Source: Actinomycetes bacterium (GTDB lineage: Bacteria > Actinomycetota > Actinomycetes > Mycobacteriales > Mycobacteriaceae). Taken from it: DNA of 47,190 nucleotides. Shown piece after piece: positions 7,756 to 16,555 of this stretch. The notes below the pieces were generated by a model, which was not told the origin of the DNA, did not search any database, and saw nothing but the letters and a program-made list of their open reading frames with translations. The stretch spans positions 1 through 47,190 of the forward strand of contig JAEZKH010000307.1 in assembly GCA_023415515.1 (NCBI GenBank). The letters run 5' to 3'. Position 1 is the first letter of the stretch; each line of letters opens with the position of its first letter. The translations under genes were made by a program, and so were the position numbers.

Positions 7756-9594
7756 GTGCGCTTGGTGAACGTGATCGTCGGAGGCTACCGATCTGTAGAT
7801 CACCTAGCCTTTGAAGCGAGTCCCTTCACCGTACTGTTCGGTAAGAACAACACAGGCAAGACGAACATCCTTGAAGCTGTGTACGACGTGGTCCATAGCC
7901 AGAATTTCAAGGCCTATACCGATGTGGTGCTGCATGGCGACCCGTCACCGACGCGGCGGCGTGATTTTTATGAAGAGCTGGGATCGTATGGCGCACTTTT
8001 CGTCGAGTTGGATGCCGGTGTGAGCTTCGACGCCACTGTTGTCGGAGCAATCCCGAAAACCAACACGAATGTCGCTGCGGTTCGGGTCGCTTTTACTGAC
8101 GGCGGGCTGTTTGCAATCGATCCCACCGACAGCTATGCGCGACTACACGCCAGTCTGCAAGCTGGCGATAACGTCGGCGCCCTAACCGCAGAACCAGCGA
8201 TCACTTTCTTCGAGGGGCTGGAGCCGATAGACGCCCCTACGTTGACTGCACTTCTACTCGACTGGCAGTTCAACGAACTCAATAAAGACATCAGCACCGC
8301 GCTCTCAAGGCTGGTAAGCGTGACGGGTGACTACGGATCAGCGTGGCTCGAGCCGTTCGACTTGCCGGGCATCGGAACGTTCTATCGACATAGACAAGAC
8401 ATGATGGATCGGCTGTACCAGTTTGCAACTCTGACAACGGACCTGCTTCCGGACTTCCTGGACGGGGCTGTCGAAGCGAGCGTGAACCCACCGACGATAT
8501 GGGAGCGGTCGCCAAAAGTAGTTCTCGAATACGCGGAGCGCGGAAGGGGGGAGCTTACACATCCCTTGTTCGGCAGCGCGGTCGAAGTTGGCCATGTTGA
8601 GGGTTTAGGCCATGGAGCCGCGCGATGGATAGCTGCCGCCGCGAAAGTCGCCCTGCGGCTGATAACGGACCATCGAGACGTGGCCAGTCTGCGCGACCTG
8701 GAACTCCGCGGCACTGGCTACGTACTACTCGTGGACGAACCCGAAGCACACCTACATCCATCAGCAGTAGCGAGCATTGTCCGGTGGTGCCATCGGATGG
8801 TTTCTCACGGTTTCACCGTGGTAGTCGCCTCGCATCACGATGAGTTCCTCCGCATACCGGGCGATGAGGCAACCCTCGTGCATGTCACCCGCGACGCGAA
8901 CCGAGTTCACACGAACGCTCGGACGTTGCCCGTGTCTACAACTACACGTCTACAGGAGCTAGCCGACGACATCGGCATGCACCCTGCCTCGGCGCTATCT
9001 CTGCACCGCGCAATCCTCTTCGTTGAGGGGCCTCTGGATGAAGCCGTCCTAGACGAGTACGCCGGACTCGAACTCGACGCTGCGGGTGTGAAGATCATCC
9101 CAATCCACGGCACCCGAAATTACGAAGGCATCATTTCCGCTGAACTGATCTCAGGGCTCGGCATTAAGACCGGCGTCCTTTTCGACAACACCATCCCTGA
9201 AACGATGGGCGCAAGACCGAAGAAAAAGCGCTCTGGAGAAGAGAATAAACTCGTCAAGTTGCTAAGTCTCTTCGACCAACAAGACCTTCCAGCTCCAGCG
9301 ATTTTCGGGGTTCCCGAGGACGATCTTCTATGGGCGCTCCCGGCTGACGCAATTCGCGAGCACGTCAACGACTCGTTTCCGGGTTGGAAAACGATGCTCG
9401 ATGAAAGCCGTGAGGCGTCCGGCATGGGCCCTTCCGACTCTGTTGACTGGAAAACTTACGGACTAGAGAACTATGACCTGCCAATCAACTCACCTACGGG
9501 TGTCCGGAGTCTTGTACGGCTGCTAGATCTGCAGACCGTCGAGATGCCATCAATCCGAGCGGTAGTCGACCAGATCGTTCATTGGTCGAAGTGA
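7756..9594 (+). CDS. OLD-family ATPase/TOPRIM nuclease-like protein
   Basis: About 612 residues from the GTG at 7756, which lies 7 bp after a good -10 (TAGCGT, 7743-7748), as expected for a leaderless mycobacterial mRNA; the longer open frame from 7708 looks non-coding before this point. Walker A is GKNNTGKT (residues 29-36) in an SMC/RecF-like setting. The Walker B region is YVLLVDEPEAHLHPSA (about 322-337), and a switch His occurs in VVASHHDEF. A C-terminal TOPRIM domain begins ILFVEGPLDE (about 419-428) and continues KIIPIHGT and GVLFDN. OLD proteins are ATP-dependent nucleases with roles in phage interference (P2 Old, Gabija GajA). No UvrD-like partner follows, so this is not an evident Gabija pair. 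The second TOPRIM acidic motif reads FDNT rather than DxD. Confidence 0.88.
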   Translation: MRLVNVIVGGYRSVDHLAFEASPFTVLFGKNNTGKTNILEAVYDVVHSQNFKAYTDVVLHGDPSPTRRRDFYEELGSYGALFVELDAGVSFDATVVGAIPKTNTNVAAVRVAFTDGGLFAIDPTDSYARLHASLQAGDNVGALTAEPAITFFEGLEPIDAPTLTALLLDWQFNELNKDISTALSRLVSVTGDYGSAWLEPFDLPGIGTFYRHRQDMMDRLYQFATLTTDLLPDFLDGAVEASVNPPTIWERSPKVVLEYAERGRGELTHPLFGSAVEVGHVEGLGHGAARWIAAAAKVALRLITDHRDVASLRDLELRGTGYVLLVDEPEAHLHPSAVASIVRWCHRMVSHGFTVVVASHHDEFLRIPGDEATLVHVTRDANRVHTNARTLPVSTTTRLQELADDIGMHPASALSLHRAILFVEGPLDEAVLDEYAGLELDAAGVKIIPIHGTRNYEGIISAELISGLGIKTGVLFDNTIPETMGARPKKKRSGEENKLVKLLSLFDQQDLPAPAIFGVPEDDLLWALPADAIREHVNDSFPGWKTMLDESREASGMGPSDSVDWKTYGLENYDLPINSPTGVRSLVRLLDLQTVEMPSIRAVVDQIVHWSK

Positions 9595-9639
9595 CCACAT
9601 GCGGGCGCTGCAAATCGCGCTTGCCTCACCAACGGAGAC

Positions 9640-12600
9640 CTAGCGGGCCTTCCAGACCCAGCCGGGTAGAGCTTCCAGGAGGTCTTTCCGCTGTGCGGTG
9701 AGCTTGTCCCGATTCATACGCTGTGTTAGCACCCAGCTTCCGATGTTCACGCCGTCCTCAATGTGCCTGTCCGGAACTCGGGTGTGCCCTTCGCGGTCGC
9801 CGAACTGCTGCACCAGTTCGTAGGCCTGCTGCCACCGATCTTGATGGGGATCCCAGGACCATCCAGGCAATAGCTCCAATAGCGCGCGACGCTCTCTCGA
9901 CATCGTCTTGCGAATCCCCCGCTGTACCGCGATCCAAGAGCCCAGCGCTACACCGTCCTCCTTATGCGACTGCGGAACTCGGGCGTGGCCCTCGCGCTCG
10001 GCGAATTTCTTCACCATCTCGTATTTGTCGAACCAGGAATCATCTGAGACACCCCAACTCCAGCCCAGCACCGACTCGAGACGGGCGACCCGTTCGGTCG
10101 AAAGGTTTTCCCGCTCGGCTCGCTGTTCGCGGACCCAGCCACCCAACTTGACTCCGGACTCGGTATGTCCCCCTGGAACGAGGGCGTGTCCCTCACGTTC
10201 GACGTACCTTTTAAGCATCTCGAACTTCTGCTTCCAGACGTAGTCCGCCTTGCGGCCCCAGAACCAGCCGGGAATAGCTTCCAGCAGTTCCTGTCTCGCT
10301 GGGCTGAGCTCCTTATGCTCGCGCCGTCGTAGCCGGGTCCACTGTCCGAGTTTCAGCCCGTCCTCGACACAGTCAACTGGGACATTGGTATGTCCTTCCC
10401 GGTCGGCGTAGACACGCAGCAATTCGAGATGCTGCATCCACGATTCCTCGACCGCGTTCCAACTCCATTCGGGCAACGCCTCCAGACGTGCCCGTCGCTC
10501 GTCCGCCATATTCGAGCGGCTGCCTCGTTGTTCCGCCACCCAATTGCCGAGATTCATCCCTCCTTCGAAGAAGTCGCGAGGGACTTTTGCATGCCCTTGG
10601 TGGTCGACGAACGCAGACAATGCGGCATAACCACGCTCCCATGACTCCGAATACGGATCCCATGACCATCCCGAAACGGACTCAAGAAGCTTCCGGCGCT
10701 CCGTAGTCATAGTCGCGCGGTTGGCACGTTGCTCTCGAACCCAGCTCCCGAGGCTTATTCCGTCTTCCTTGTACCCCTGCGGAACCAGGGCGTGGCCTTC
10801 GCGCTTTTGGAACTCGTGAAGGAGAGCGAGCTTTTGTTGCCACCGGTCAGCGCGGGCGTCCCAAATCCAGCCAGGTGTCGAGTTCAGTCGTTCGAGTTGG
10901 CTGTCGGGCAGCTTGTCTCGTTTGACCCGTTGATCGGTCACCCACTGGCCTAGCCGGAAACCGTCCTCCAGATGACCGTTGGGGACGCGGGCATGGCCTT
11001 CTCGTTCGACGAAAGCCTTTAAGAATCCGTAGGAACGTTCCCAGGCGTCGGTAGTTGGAGTCCACGACCATCCCGGCAGGGCTTCAAGTAGCGCCTTTCG
11101 GTCCGGCGACATCTCGCTGCGATGGATGCGCTGTACTGCCACCCATTGCCCGAGTTTCAAGCCGTCGTCGTCGACGAATCGCTGGGGGGCGCGGGCGTGT
11201 CCGGCGCGGTCTGCGAACTTCTTGAGTCCGTTGTAGTTCCGAGACCAGTTGTCGTCCAGAACATCCCATAGCCACCCAGGCAGTGCCTCAAGCTCTCGGA
11301 CTCGCTCCTCGGACAATTCTCCGCGCTTGTGCAAAGTCCGCTGCGTCGCGACCCAGCTCCGAAGGTTGTACTCGCCGACAATGAACGGAAAGGGAACATT
11401 TGCATGCCCGTGTTCGCTGACGAACTGGTGCATGAGGTCCATCCACATGGTCCACTGGTCGGCCAGGACATCCCAGGCCCAGCCAGGAAGGCGCTCTAAT
11501 TTGGCGCGCCGCTCGGCGCTTAGTGTTCTATTCGAGTGCAAGTTGCGCTGTACGCTCGCCCACTGCCCGAGCGCGTATCTACCAATCACGTAATCGACAG
11601 GAACGCGCGCCGTGCTGTTTTCGTCGACATACCGCTCCAGTAGCCCATACCAGAACTCCCAACGAGCACTGGTCTTTTCGACCAGGCGAACGTCGAAGGC
11701 GTCGGCGAACGCGCCGCCGACGGAGCGCGCCACGTTCAAGTGAATTTTGTCGGGAATCCGGGCACGGCCCGAGCGGCCGAGTTCCCGACGCAAGGTATCT
11801 ATCTGTTCCGCTAGCTCTGCGTCGTGGGCGCGGAGCGCTTTGATGACACGCCATACCGAATTGAACGATGAGTCGTTAAGGGCTGTGTCGGGGTCGGTTT
11901 CGGTATCGATGAATACCGGGATGATAATGGTTCCAATGGTTTTGTCGTCGGCTAATCGGATTGCCCGCCCAACCGCCTGCACAATGTCTACCTCCGAACC
12001 GCGCGGATCGATGAACGCCACACCGTCGAGCGTGGGTACGTCGACACCTTCCGAGAGGCAGCGTGCGTTAGCCAGCAGCCCACGCTCGCCGTCTTCGAGT
12101 TGGCGTAGGCGATGCAGCCGAACATGACGCTCACCGGCGCTCATCTCCCCGGACGCGAACCCGGTCCACAGGGGACCAGATGGCCGTTGTCGTGCGGGCA
12201 TCCAATCAAGGACATCGGGCATGTCTGTGGCGAACCTCTTAGCTCGCAGCACGCGGGAGTGAAAGCTGATAACTCGGTGAAGGTCATACTTCCGCATCGC
12301 CTTCGCGAGGCCAATCTGACTCGCCAGAGTTCGAGCATCGGTGGTCATCTCGCCACGTCTGACGAGAGATCCCTTCACCGCCCATTCGCGGAACGTAGCG
12401 TCATCCACACCGACGACGGCGACCTGGTAGTCCGTGAGTAGACCGCGACGAATCGCTTCACCGAAACTCAGCCGATAAAACACCTCGCCGAACTTCGCAG
12501 AGTTGTCCATTGAGGCGACTTCCATCTCGGACTCCTGTGCGGTCTTAATGACTCGCCCGGTGTAGTAGCGGGGCGTCGCAGTCATGAATAACCGTCGTCG

Positions 12601-13596
12601 CGCCATGATGGCGCCGGCGTCGAGGATGGTCGCAAACACCGTTGATTCATCGCCAGCGACGCGGTGGCTCTCGTCAGCGATTGCCAGATCGAACTGCGGT
12701 ACCCCACCGAGGGCGAAGGCCCTCGCAATCTGCGGCGACGACTGGTACGTGGAGAAGACAACACTCGGACCCGAGCGTCGTAGGAACTCAGCAATATCTG
12801 CGGGGTCGGTCTTGACCGGCAGGCACAACTCGCTGACGTGAGCTATCGCCGTGTCGTCCTGTGAGACTGTCTCATCGGAGCACACCGGCAGCGCAGCGAA
12901 CGACTCCTTCGCGTTCGCCCGCCACACTGCCATCGTCTGCTTCAGCAGCGACAGCGACGGCAACAGAACTAGAACCCTCTGGGCGTCCAGTTTTTCCTTA
13001 ATGAAGAGGCTCGTGAGGGTTTTACCGGTGCCGCAAGCCATGATGAGCTGGCCACGGTCAGCGGTCTGGAAGCCGCCGACAACTTTTCGGATTGCTTCTG
13101 TCTGGTAGTCGTGCGGCTTGGCAGACTTCGGGAGCTTGACGGGGCGCAGACGATCCGGAAAAGCCGGCCACTCGACTTCGGCGGTTAGAAGGTCGGCCAG
13201 GCCGATGAACCCGACCTGCTTCTCCTGCGCGTCGATGGTCCGTTGGGCGATGGCATGCATCCGGTCGGTCGTTGCAATGAGCAGACGGTAGGAGAACCAC
13301 TTCCTCGACGACTCCGAGAGGAACTTATCCACGTCCTTCTTGGTGACAGCGCGATCCGGGTCGTACGCCTTGCACTGGACCGCCCAGAGCTTGCCGTCGC
13401 TGTCCTCGACAACGAGGTCGATTCCGGCGTCACCGCCCCACCGGTGCTCCCAGTCATCCCAGAACCAGACCTTACGAACGGTGTCCCGGTAGTACGGGTC
13501 GTTCTCCAGGAACCACTTCGAGATGCGCTCGAACTGCTTTCCCCGGACATAGTTGTCGGCGTCGAGGTTGCCGTAAAGAGTGGTGAAGTCCCCCAT
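9640..13596 (-). CDS. Mrr-like nuclease / SF2 helicase with ten helicase-associated repeats
   Basis: About 1318 residues from the ATG at 13596; a TTG two codons upstream is also possible. The N-terminal nuclease domain has GGDAGIDLVV...KLWAVQCKAY (about residues 56-78), the D...QxK pattern of Mrr-type PD-(D/E)XK enzymes. The helicase core has Walker A ACGTGKT (about 187-193), DESH (about 308-311), TATPR (about 339-343) and LSEGVDVPTLDGVAF...QAVGRAIR (motifs V and VI). The C-terminal half, from about residue 645, is ten consecutive HA repeats of about 67 residues: W...Y..L..F..REGHA.VP....EDG..LG.WV..QR...L...R...LE.LPGW.W. It is convergent with the OLD gene. Similar proteins occur alone on actinobacterial plasmids and islands; DNA restriction is the likely role. 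Confidence 0.9.
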   Translation of the reverse strand: MGDFTTLYGNLDADNYVRGKQFERISKWFLENDPYYRDTVRKVWFWDDWEHRWGGDAGIDLVVEDSDGKLWAVQCKAYDPDRAVTKKDVDKFLSESSRKWFSYRLLIATTDRMHAIAQRTIDAQEKQVGFIGLADLLTAEVEWPAFPDRLRPVKLPKSAKPHDYQTEAIRKVVGGFQTADRGQLIMACGTGKTLTSLFIKEKLDAQRVLVLLPSLSLLKQTMAVWRANAKESFAALPVCSDETVSQDDTAIAHVSELCLPVKTDPADIAEFLRRSGPSVVFSTYQSSPQIARAFALGGVPQFDLAIADESHRVAGDESTVFATILDAGAIMARRRLFMTATPRYYTGRVIKTAQESEMEVASMDNSAKFGEVFYRLSFGEAIRRGLLTDYQVAVVGVDDATFREWAVKGSLVRRGEMTTDARTLASQIGLAKAMRKYDLHRVISFHSRVLRAKRFATDMPDVLDWMPARQRPSGPLWTGFASGEMSAGERHVRLHRLRQLEDGERGLLANARCLSEGVDVPTLDGVAFIDPRGSEVDIVQAVGRAIRLADDKTIGTIIIPVFIDTETDPDTALNDSSFNSVWRVIKALRAHDAELAEQIDTLRRELGRSGRARIPDKIHLNVARSVGGAFADAFDVRLVEKTSARWEFWYGLLERYVDENSTARVPVDYVIGRYALGQWASVQRNLHSNRTLSAERRAKLERLPGWAWDVLADQWTMWMDLMHQFVSEHGHANVPFPFIVGEYNLRSWVATQRTLHKRGELSEERVRELEALPGWLWDVLDDNWSRNYNGLKKFADRAGHARAPQRFVDDDGLKLGQWVAVQRIHRSEMSPDRKALLEALPGWSWTPTTDAWERSYGFLKAFVEREGHARVPNGHLEDGFRLGQWVTDQRVKRDKLPDSQLERLNSTPGWIWDARADRWQQKLALLHEFQKREGHALVPQGYKEDGISLGSWVREQRANRATMTTERRKLLESVSGWSWDPYSESWERGYAALSAFVDHQGHAKVPRDFFEGGMNLGNWVAEQRGSRSNMADERRARLEALPEWSWNAVEESWMQHLELLRVYADREGHTNVPVDCVEDGLKLGQWTRLRRREHKELSPARQELLEAIPGWFWGRKADYVWKQKFEMLKRYVEREGHALVPGGHTESGVKLGGWVREQRAERENLSTERVARLESVLGWSWGVSDDSWFDKYEMVKKFAEREGHARVPQSHKEDGVALGSWIAVQRGIRKTMSRERRALLELLPGWSWDPHQDRWQQAYELVQQFGDREGHTRVPDRHIEDGVNIGSWVLTQRMNRDKLTAQRKDLLEALPGWVWKAR
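9643..11670 (-). repeat. Tandem HA-domain repeats (about 200 bp x 10)
   Basis: Coding repeats inside the helicase gene, diverged at DNA level but regular in phase. They are protein-domain repeats with no spacers, not a CRISPR array. Confidence 0.85.
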
Positions 13597-13769
13597 GAAC
13601 AATGGAGCCTAGATCCGAGGGGCGACAATGCATCAGAAGCACCTGCCTCGGTGGTCACTGGTGCAGGGGCGCAGGAGGTAAGCAGTCGCCGTACTCAGCC
13701 CGTCCTTCGCATCGTCGCGGATTACATCGTGCTCGCCATGCACCGAACTCACTGGGTTGAGATAGACCG

Positions 13770-14330
13770 CTAGGCAGCTTCAGGGGCGAGATACCGGTAC
13801 ACGGTGGCGCGAGAAACCCCCAACATCTTTGCGATGTCGGCGGCCGTGATGCCCTTCTCTCGGAGGCTGCGCGCCTTCGCGGCGTCGGCGGCGTCAACCT
13901 TGCGTGGACGACCCCCTTTGCGGCCGTTGGCAGCGGCCGCCGCCAGTCCGGCGCGGGTGCGCTCGATCATGGTGTCGCGTTCGAGTTGGGCGAAGGCGGC
14001 CATGATGGTCAGCATTGCTTTGCCCATCGCACCCTCGGTATGCAGGCCCTCGGTGAGGCTGCGGAACGCGATGCCGCGTGTGGTCAGCTCAGCGACGACG
14101 GCGAGAACGTGTTGGGTGTTGCGGCCAAGGCGGTCAAGCTTCCAGACAGTGAGGACATCTCCGTCGCGGAGGTGATCCAGGCAGGCAGCGAGCTGGACGC
14201 GATCAGCGGTGGACCCGCTCACGCCATGGTCGGTGAACACCCGGACTGCCCCTGCCTCCTTGAGGGCGTCGAGCTGGAGCTGCGGGTCCTGGTCGATCGT
14301 CGAAACCCGTGCGTACCCGATGACAGCCAT
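13770..14330 (-). CDS. Serine recombinase (resolvase/invertase family)
   Basis: This 186-residue protein starts at the ATG of MAVIGYARVSTIDQDPQ (catalytic Ser 10 in YARVST). The usual resolvase blocks follow: GVSGSTADR, LDRLGRN, the FRSLTEG/MGKAMLTIMAAFAQLERDTM core and E-helix, then a C-terminal Hin-type HTH (GITAADIAKMLGVSRATVYR). The length is normal for Tn3-type resolvases and all key residues are present. No transposase gene adjoins it, so it is either a stand-alone resolvase of the element or a leftover from a transposon. The upstream 14340-14390 region holds inverted repeats suited to res/operator sites. Confidence 0.93.
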   Translation of the reverse strand: MAVIGYARVSTIDQDPQLQLDALKEAGAVRVFTDHGVSGSTADRVQLAACLDHLRDGDVLTVWKLDRLGRNTQHVLAVVAELTTRGIAFRSLTEGLHTEGAMGKAMLTIMAAFAQLERDTMIERTRAGLAAAAANGRKGGRPRKVDAADAAKARSLREKGITAADIAKMLGVSRATVYRYLAPEAA

Positions 14331-14339
14331 GCCGGCTCC

Positions 14340-14390
14340 ATTCTCAAAATGCCGTCGCAATCTAGGTTTTGAGAATACTTGATTTGCGAC
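14340..14390. promoter_or_regulatory. Inverted-repeat cluster upstream of the resolvase (res/operator candidate)
   Basis: ATTCTCAAAA (14340-14349) and its exact reverse complement TTTTGAGAAT (14367-14376) form a 10-bp inverted repeat. GTCGCAA (14354-14360) and TTGCGAC (14384-14390) form a second, interleaved with the first. The cluster starts 10 bp before the recombinase start codon. Such clustered inverted repeats are typical resolvase binding sites that also serve as autoregulatory operators. Confidence 0.55.
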
Positions 14391-14555
14391 AGGTTTTCAA
14401 GACAGATCGGGTCAGCGCTGGACCAGGTCGCGACGATGGCATCAAGGGGGCATCCGGATCTCATCAACCCATCGTTTTTGAGACGTGACGAGACGATACG
14501 TAAACGGGTTTGTGGGGCGGCGCGTCTAAGTCTCGGGGGGCGCCGAAGAATCCGA

Positions 14556-14792
14556 TCAGCCGCGGCGGTGCAACAAGCGCCGAACCGCGCTCTTGGTGTT
14601 TGAGGAAGCGCCGTGGCTATACGCGGGACCAGCAGTAAGCACGACGTGGACCGCCACATCACGCAGATCAAGCGGCAACGCTGGGATCGTGACGGGATGA
14701 GTCGCGGTGACGCCGACACCGTAGTCTGATCCGTCGTTTCTGATCCCCACGCTGACGACACGCTTACCGTCGAGCAGGCGGTCCGCGATCAT
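14556..14792 (-). CDS. Small protein resembling the protease N-terminal segment
   Basis: The protein is 78 residues from the ATG at 14792. The frame stays open and protein-like back to a CTG (STYEQAERVRD before MIADRLLDG), so the true start may be a little upstream, close to the protease stop at 14830. The segment VVSVGIRNDGSDYGVGV echoes VTTVGIRGKDHDRVGVG in the upstream protease (residues 84-100), so it may be a free-standing copy of that N-terminal domain. It is third in the leftward membrane protein/protease/small protein series. It could act as an inhibitor, adaptor or target of the protease; no family is certain. The last 15 residues are basic (SAVRRLLHRRG). Confidence 0.55.
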   Translation of the reverse strand: MIADRLLDGKRVVSVGIRNDGSDYGVGVTATHPVTIPALPLDLRDVAVHVVLTAGPAYSHGASSNTKSAVRRLLHRRG

Positions 14793-14829
14793 GTCGCGGA
14801 CACGCTCTGCCTGCTCGTAAGTACTCAGC

Positions 14830-15915
14830 TCAAACCTCGCTTAGTCGTACTCCAAATAGTACAAGGGCAGCGTCCAGAGGGCTCGCCCAAGACATTCTGC
14901 GATTACCCCCAAACAACAGTCCGAACGGCCGCAATCCGTCCTCTATGGCTACGATAGAGCCACTGTCGCCCGGTCCGCTAAACGGCTGTTCGCTCGCAGT
15001 CGTAATTTCGTATTGTCGGGCAAAGCTCATCAAGGTAGAGCCATACCAAACGGCGGCCCTCGCCTCGACCTGTGTGATCTCGCCGCGCGTCACGCGCGTG
15101 CTGGCGCCAGCCTTCATCACAGACGTACCCACACCTACGTTAGACACCAAGGGGCCAAACCTACGTTCGGATCCCAGCGGGACCGTATTGAACGATGTGC
15201 CGTCTATCAGGGAAGCGACGCCCCCATCGAGAGTGTTGATCTCGCCCTTCACCGGTGCTGCCACCTGGTAGGTCCGTCCGATTGGCCGAGCACCGGCGTC
15301 GCCTTGCGGCGGCTGCATCACTGCACGCCCGCGCTCAGATTCTCTTAGTACGTGTGCATTCGAGATGAAGCCCTGGCCAATGTGCGGTCCCTCGACGATG
15401 GCGCCTAAGGTGCCGAAAGAGTCGCGCACTGCACTTACGGCGCACCCAGGAACAACGGGATCGTGTATCGGTCTGCCAGATGCAGTTTGCTTCCCGAACC
15501 AACGCAAGTTCTGTGCCGTTATGCGCCCCGTCTCGTAAATCTCGACGTTGTCGCCGAACTCCCGCCGAAGGGCTTCGCTCAAATCCGTCGCGGGTCGAGT
15601 CGCTAGATCCTCAAAGCCGACACCAACGCGGTCGTGGTCCTTCCCCCTAATTCCGACGGTGGTTACGCCCGCACCAATAGCGCCAAGGGCTTGATATTGC
15701 AGGATGTCGGCGGCGCCGTAGCTGCTGTGCAGAAAGTCCGTTGCAAGTTGCGCGCTCTCATCGGCACCACTCGAGGCGTGGCGTCCGAGGGAATAGAGAG
15801 GGTCGTACAAGCTCTTTTCGATGTCTGAACCTTCGAGCGAAGTCAGGTCGCTGGGATGAGGAACAAGGAGTGCGCCAAGAAGCGACGCAAGCTTCGCGGC
15901 CTGCTCGCGGGTCAC
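14830..15915 (-). CDS. Trypsin-like serine protease (chymotrypsin fold)
   Basis: The protein is 361 residues with a complete catalytic triad by motif: His188 in ISNAHVL, Asp230 in NTLDGGVASL and Ser318 in SGPGDSGSIVAI. Residues 1-150 form an extra N-terminal region with a helical part and a VGIR...GVGV beta unit. No signal peptide is visible, so it probably acts in the cytoplasm or at the membrane, as trypsin-like proteases of bacterial conflict systems do. The start is a GTG overlapping the stop of the upstream membrane gene by 4 bp (GTGA), a strong sign of coupled translation. The substrate is unknown. Cytoplasmic trypsin-like proteases beside ATPases and nucleases are recurrent in predicted defence loci. 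Confidence 0.9.
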   Translation of the reverse strand: MTREQAAKLASLLGALLVPHPSDLTSLEGSDIEKSLYDPLYSLGRHASSGADESAQLATDFLHSSYGAADILQYQALGAIGAGVTTVGIRGKDHDRVGVGFEDLATRPATDLSEALRREFGDNVEIYETGRITAQNLRWFGKQTASGRPIHDPVVPGCAVSAVRDSFGTLGAIVEGPHIGQGFISNAHVLRESERGRAVMQPPQGDAGARPIGRTYQVAAPVKGEINTLDGGVASLIDGTSFNTVPLGSERRFGPLVSNVGVGTSVMKAGASTRVTRGEITQVEARAAVWYGSTLMSFARQYEITTASEQPFSGPGDSGSIVAIEDGLRPFGLLFGGNRRMSWASPLDAALVLFGVRLSEV

Positions 15916-16229
15916 GACGGGATCCGAACGCTTTCGAGCGCGGGATCTACGACGGCGTTCGCTGAGAAGCAGCCAGTCACACTTGGCACAATTTCAGTCC
16001 CGATCATGATCATGCCGAATGCGATCAACACTAATCCGAGCCCACCTAAGAAGATGCCTGGCGGAGCTTTTAGCAGTGCAATCACGACCTTAAAGAACTG
16101 TTCCGGAAGCGCGGACTGCGACACGCCCTTGTTGAGCTTGGCGAACTCCTTCTTTACCACGAGGACGACACTTGCCAGGACGCAAACTAGCCCTACCCAA
16201 ATGAGCGCGTAACCAACCACTGTCGACAT
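15912..16229 (-). CDS. Two-segment membrane protein coupled to the protease
   Basis: The protein is 105 residues from the ATG at 16229, chosen for its strong ribosome-binding site (GGGAGGG, 6 bp upstream). The longer open frame to 16400 reads like non-coding sequence. Two membrane helices are visible (VVGYALIWVGLVCVLASVVLVV and PGIFLGGLGLVLIAFGMIMIG) joined by a basic/polar loop (KKEFAKLNKGVSQ) that probably faces the cytoplasm. No family is recognised. The 4-bp overlap with the protease start suggests the two proteins are made in equal amounts and may form a membrane-associated complex. Confidence 0.8.
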   Translation of the reverse strand: MSTVVGYALIWVGLVCVLASVVLVVKKEFAKLNKGVSQSALPEQFFKVVIALLKAPPGIFLGGLGLVLIAFGMIMIGTEIVPSVTGCFSANAVVDPALESVRIPS

Positions 16230-16555
16230 GAAATTCCCTCCCGCCATAAAGGTTAGGCGCCAACCGCCACGGATCATGAGCAAGTGACCATCTTGCCGGA
16301 GAATCAGCGTTTGATGGGTTGATGATCGCGCGTTTTGCAGCTCGATATGCGCAAGCGACACAATTGGGATTGAACGCACCTGCTGAAGGAGATGGCCCAC
16401 GTCGAAATAGGCTCGTGTGCTCCCCGAACTCGAAGGCGCCGATAGCTTCGTTCGAGAGAGAGCCTATGACCGAACCGCCTAAGAACCCGCGGTTACTAAG
16501 CGTAATAACCTGTCTACCGTAAGGTCGGCGGCGCGTTCAGGGAGGTGTAACGGGG
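16230..16555. promoter_or_regulatory. Divergent intergenic region between protease trio and helicase gene
   Basis: A 326-bp spacer that is AT-richer than its surroundings and must hold both divergent promoters. The only clear signals are the GGGAGGG site for 16229 and a GGAGG at 16541-16545 ten bases before the helicase GTG. I see no gene in it. Confidence 0.5.

Noticed and set aside
9643..11670. Regularly spaced repeats resembling a long repeat array or CRISPR
   Set aside because: The period is about 200 bp, all in one reading frame, with protein-level conservation (HA domains) and no unique spacers.
7756..13596. Gabija-like pair (OLD protein plus helicase)
   Set aside because: The helicase is convergent, has an Mrr-like nuclease and HA repeats, and lacks UvrD/SF1 motifs, so it is not GajB.
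13603..13769. Possible small gene between the helicase-nuclease and the resolvase
   Set aside because: The open plus-strand frame is mostly antisense to the helicase gene and only its last 30 codons are unique, too little to support a gene.
14219..14761. 180-codon minus-strand frame over the resolvase start
   Set aside because: It overlaps the well-supported recombinase in another frame and shows no domain.
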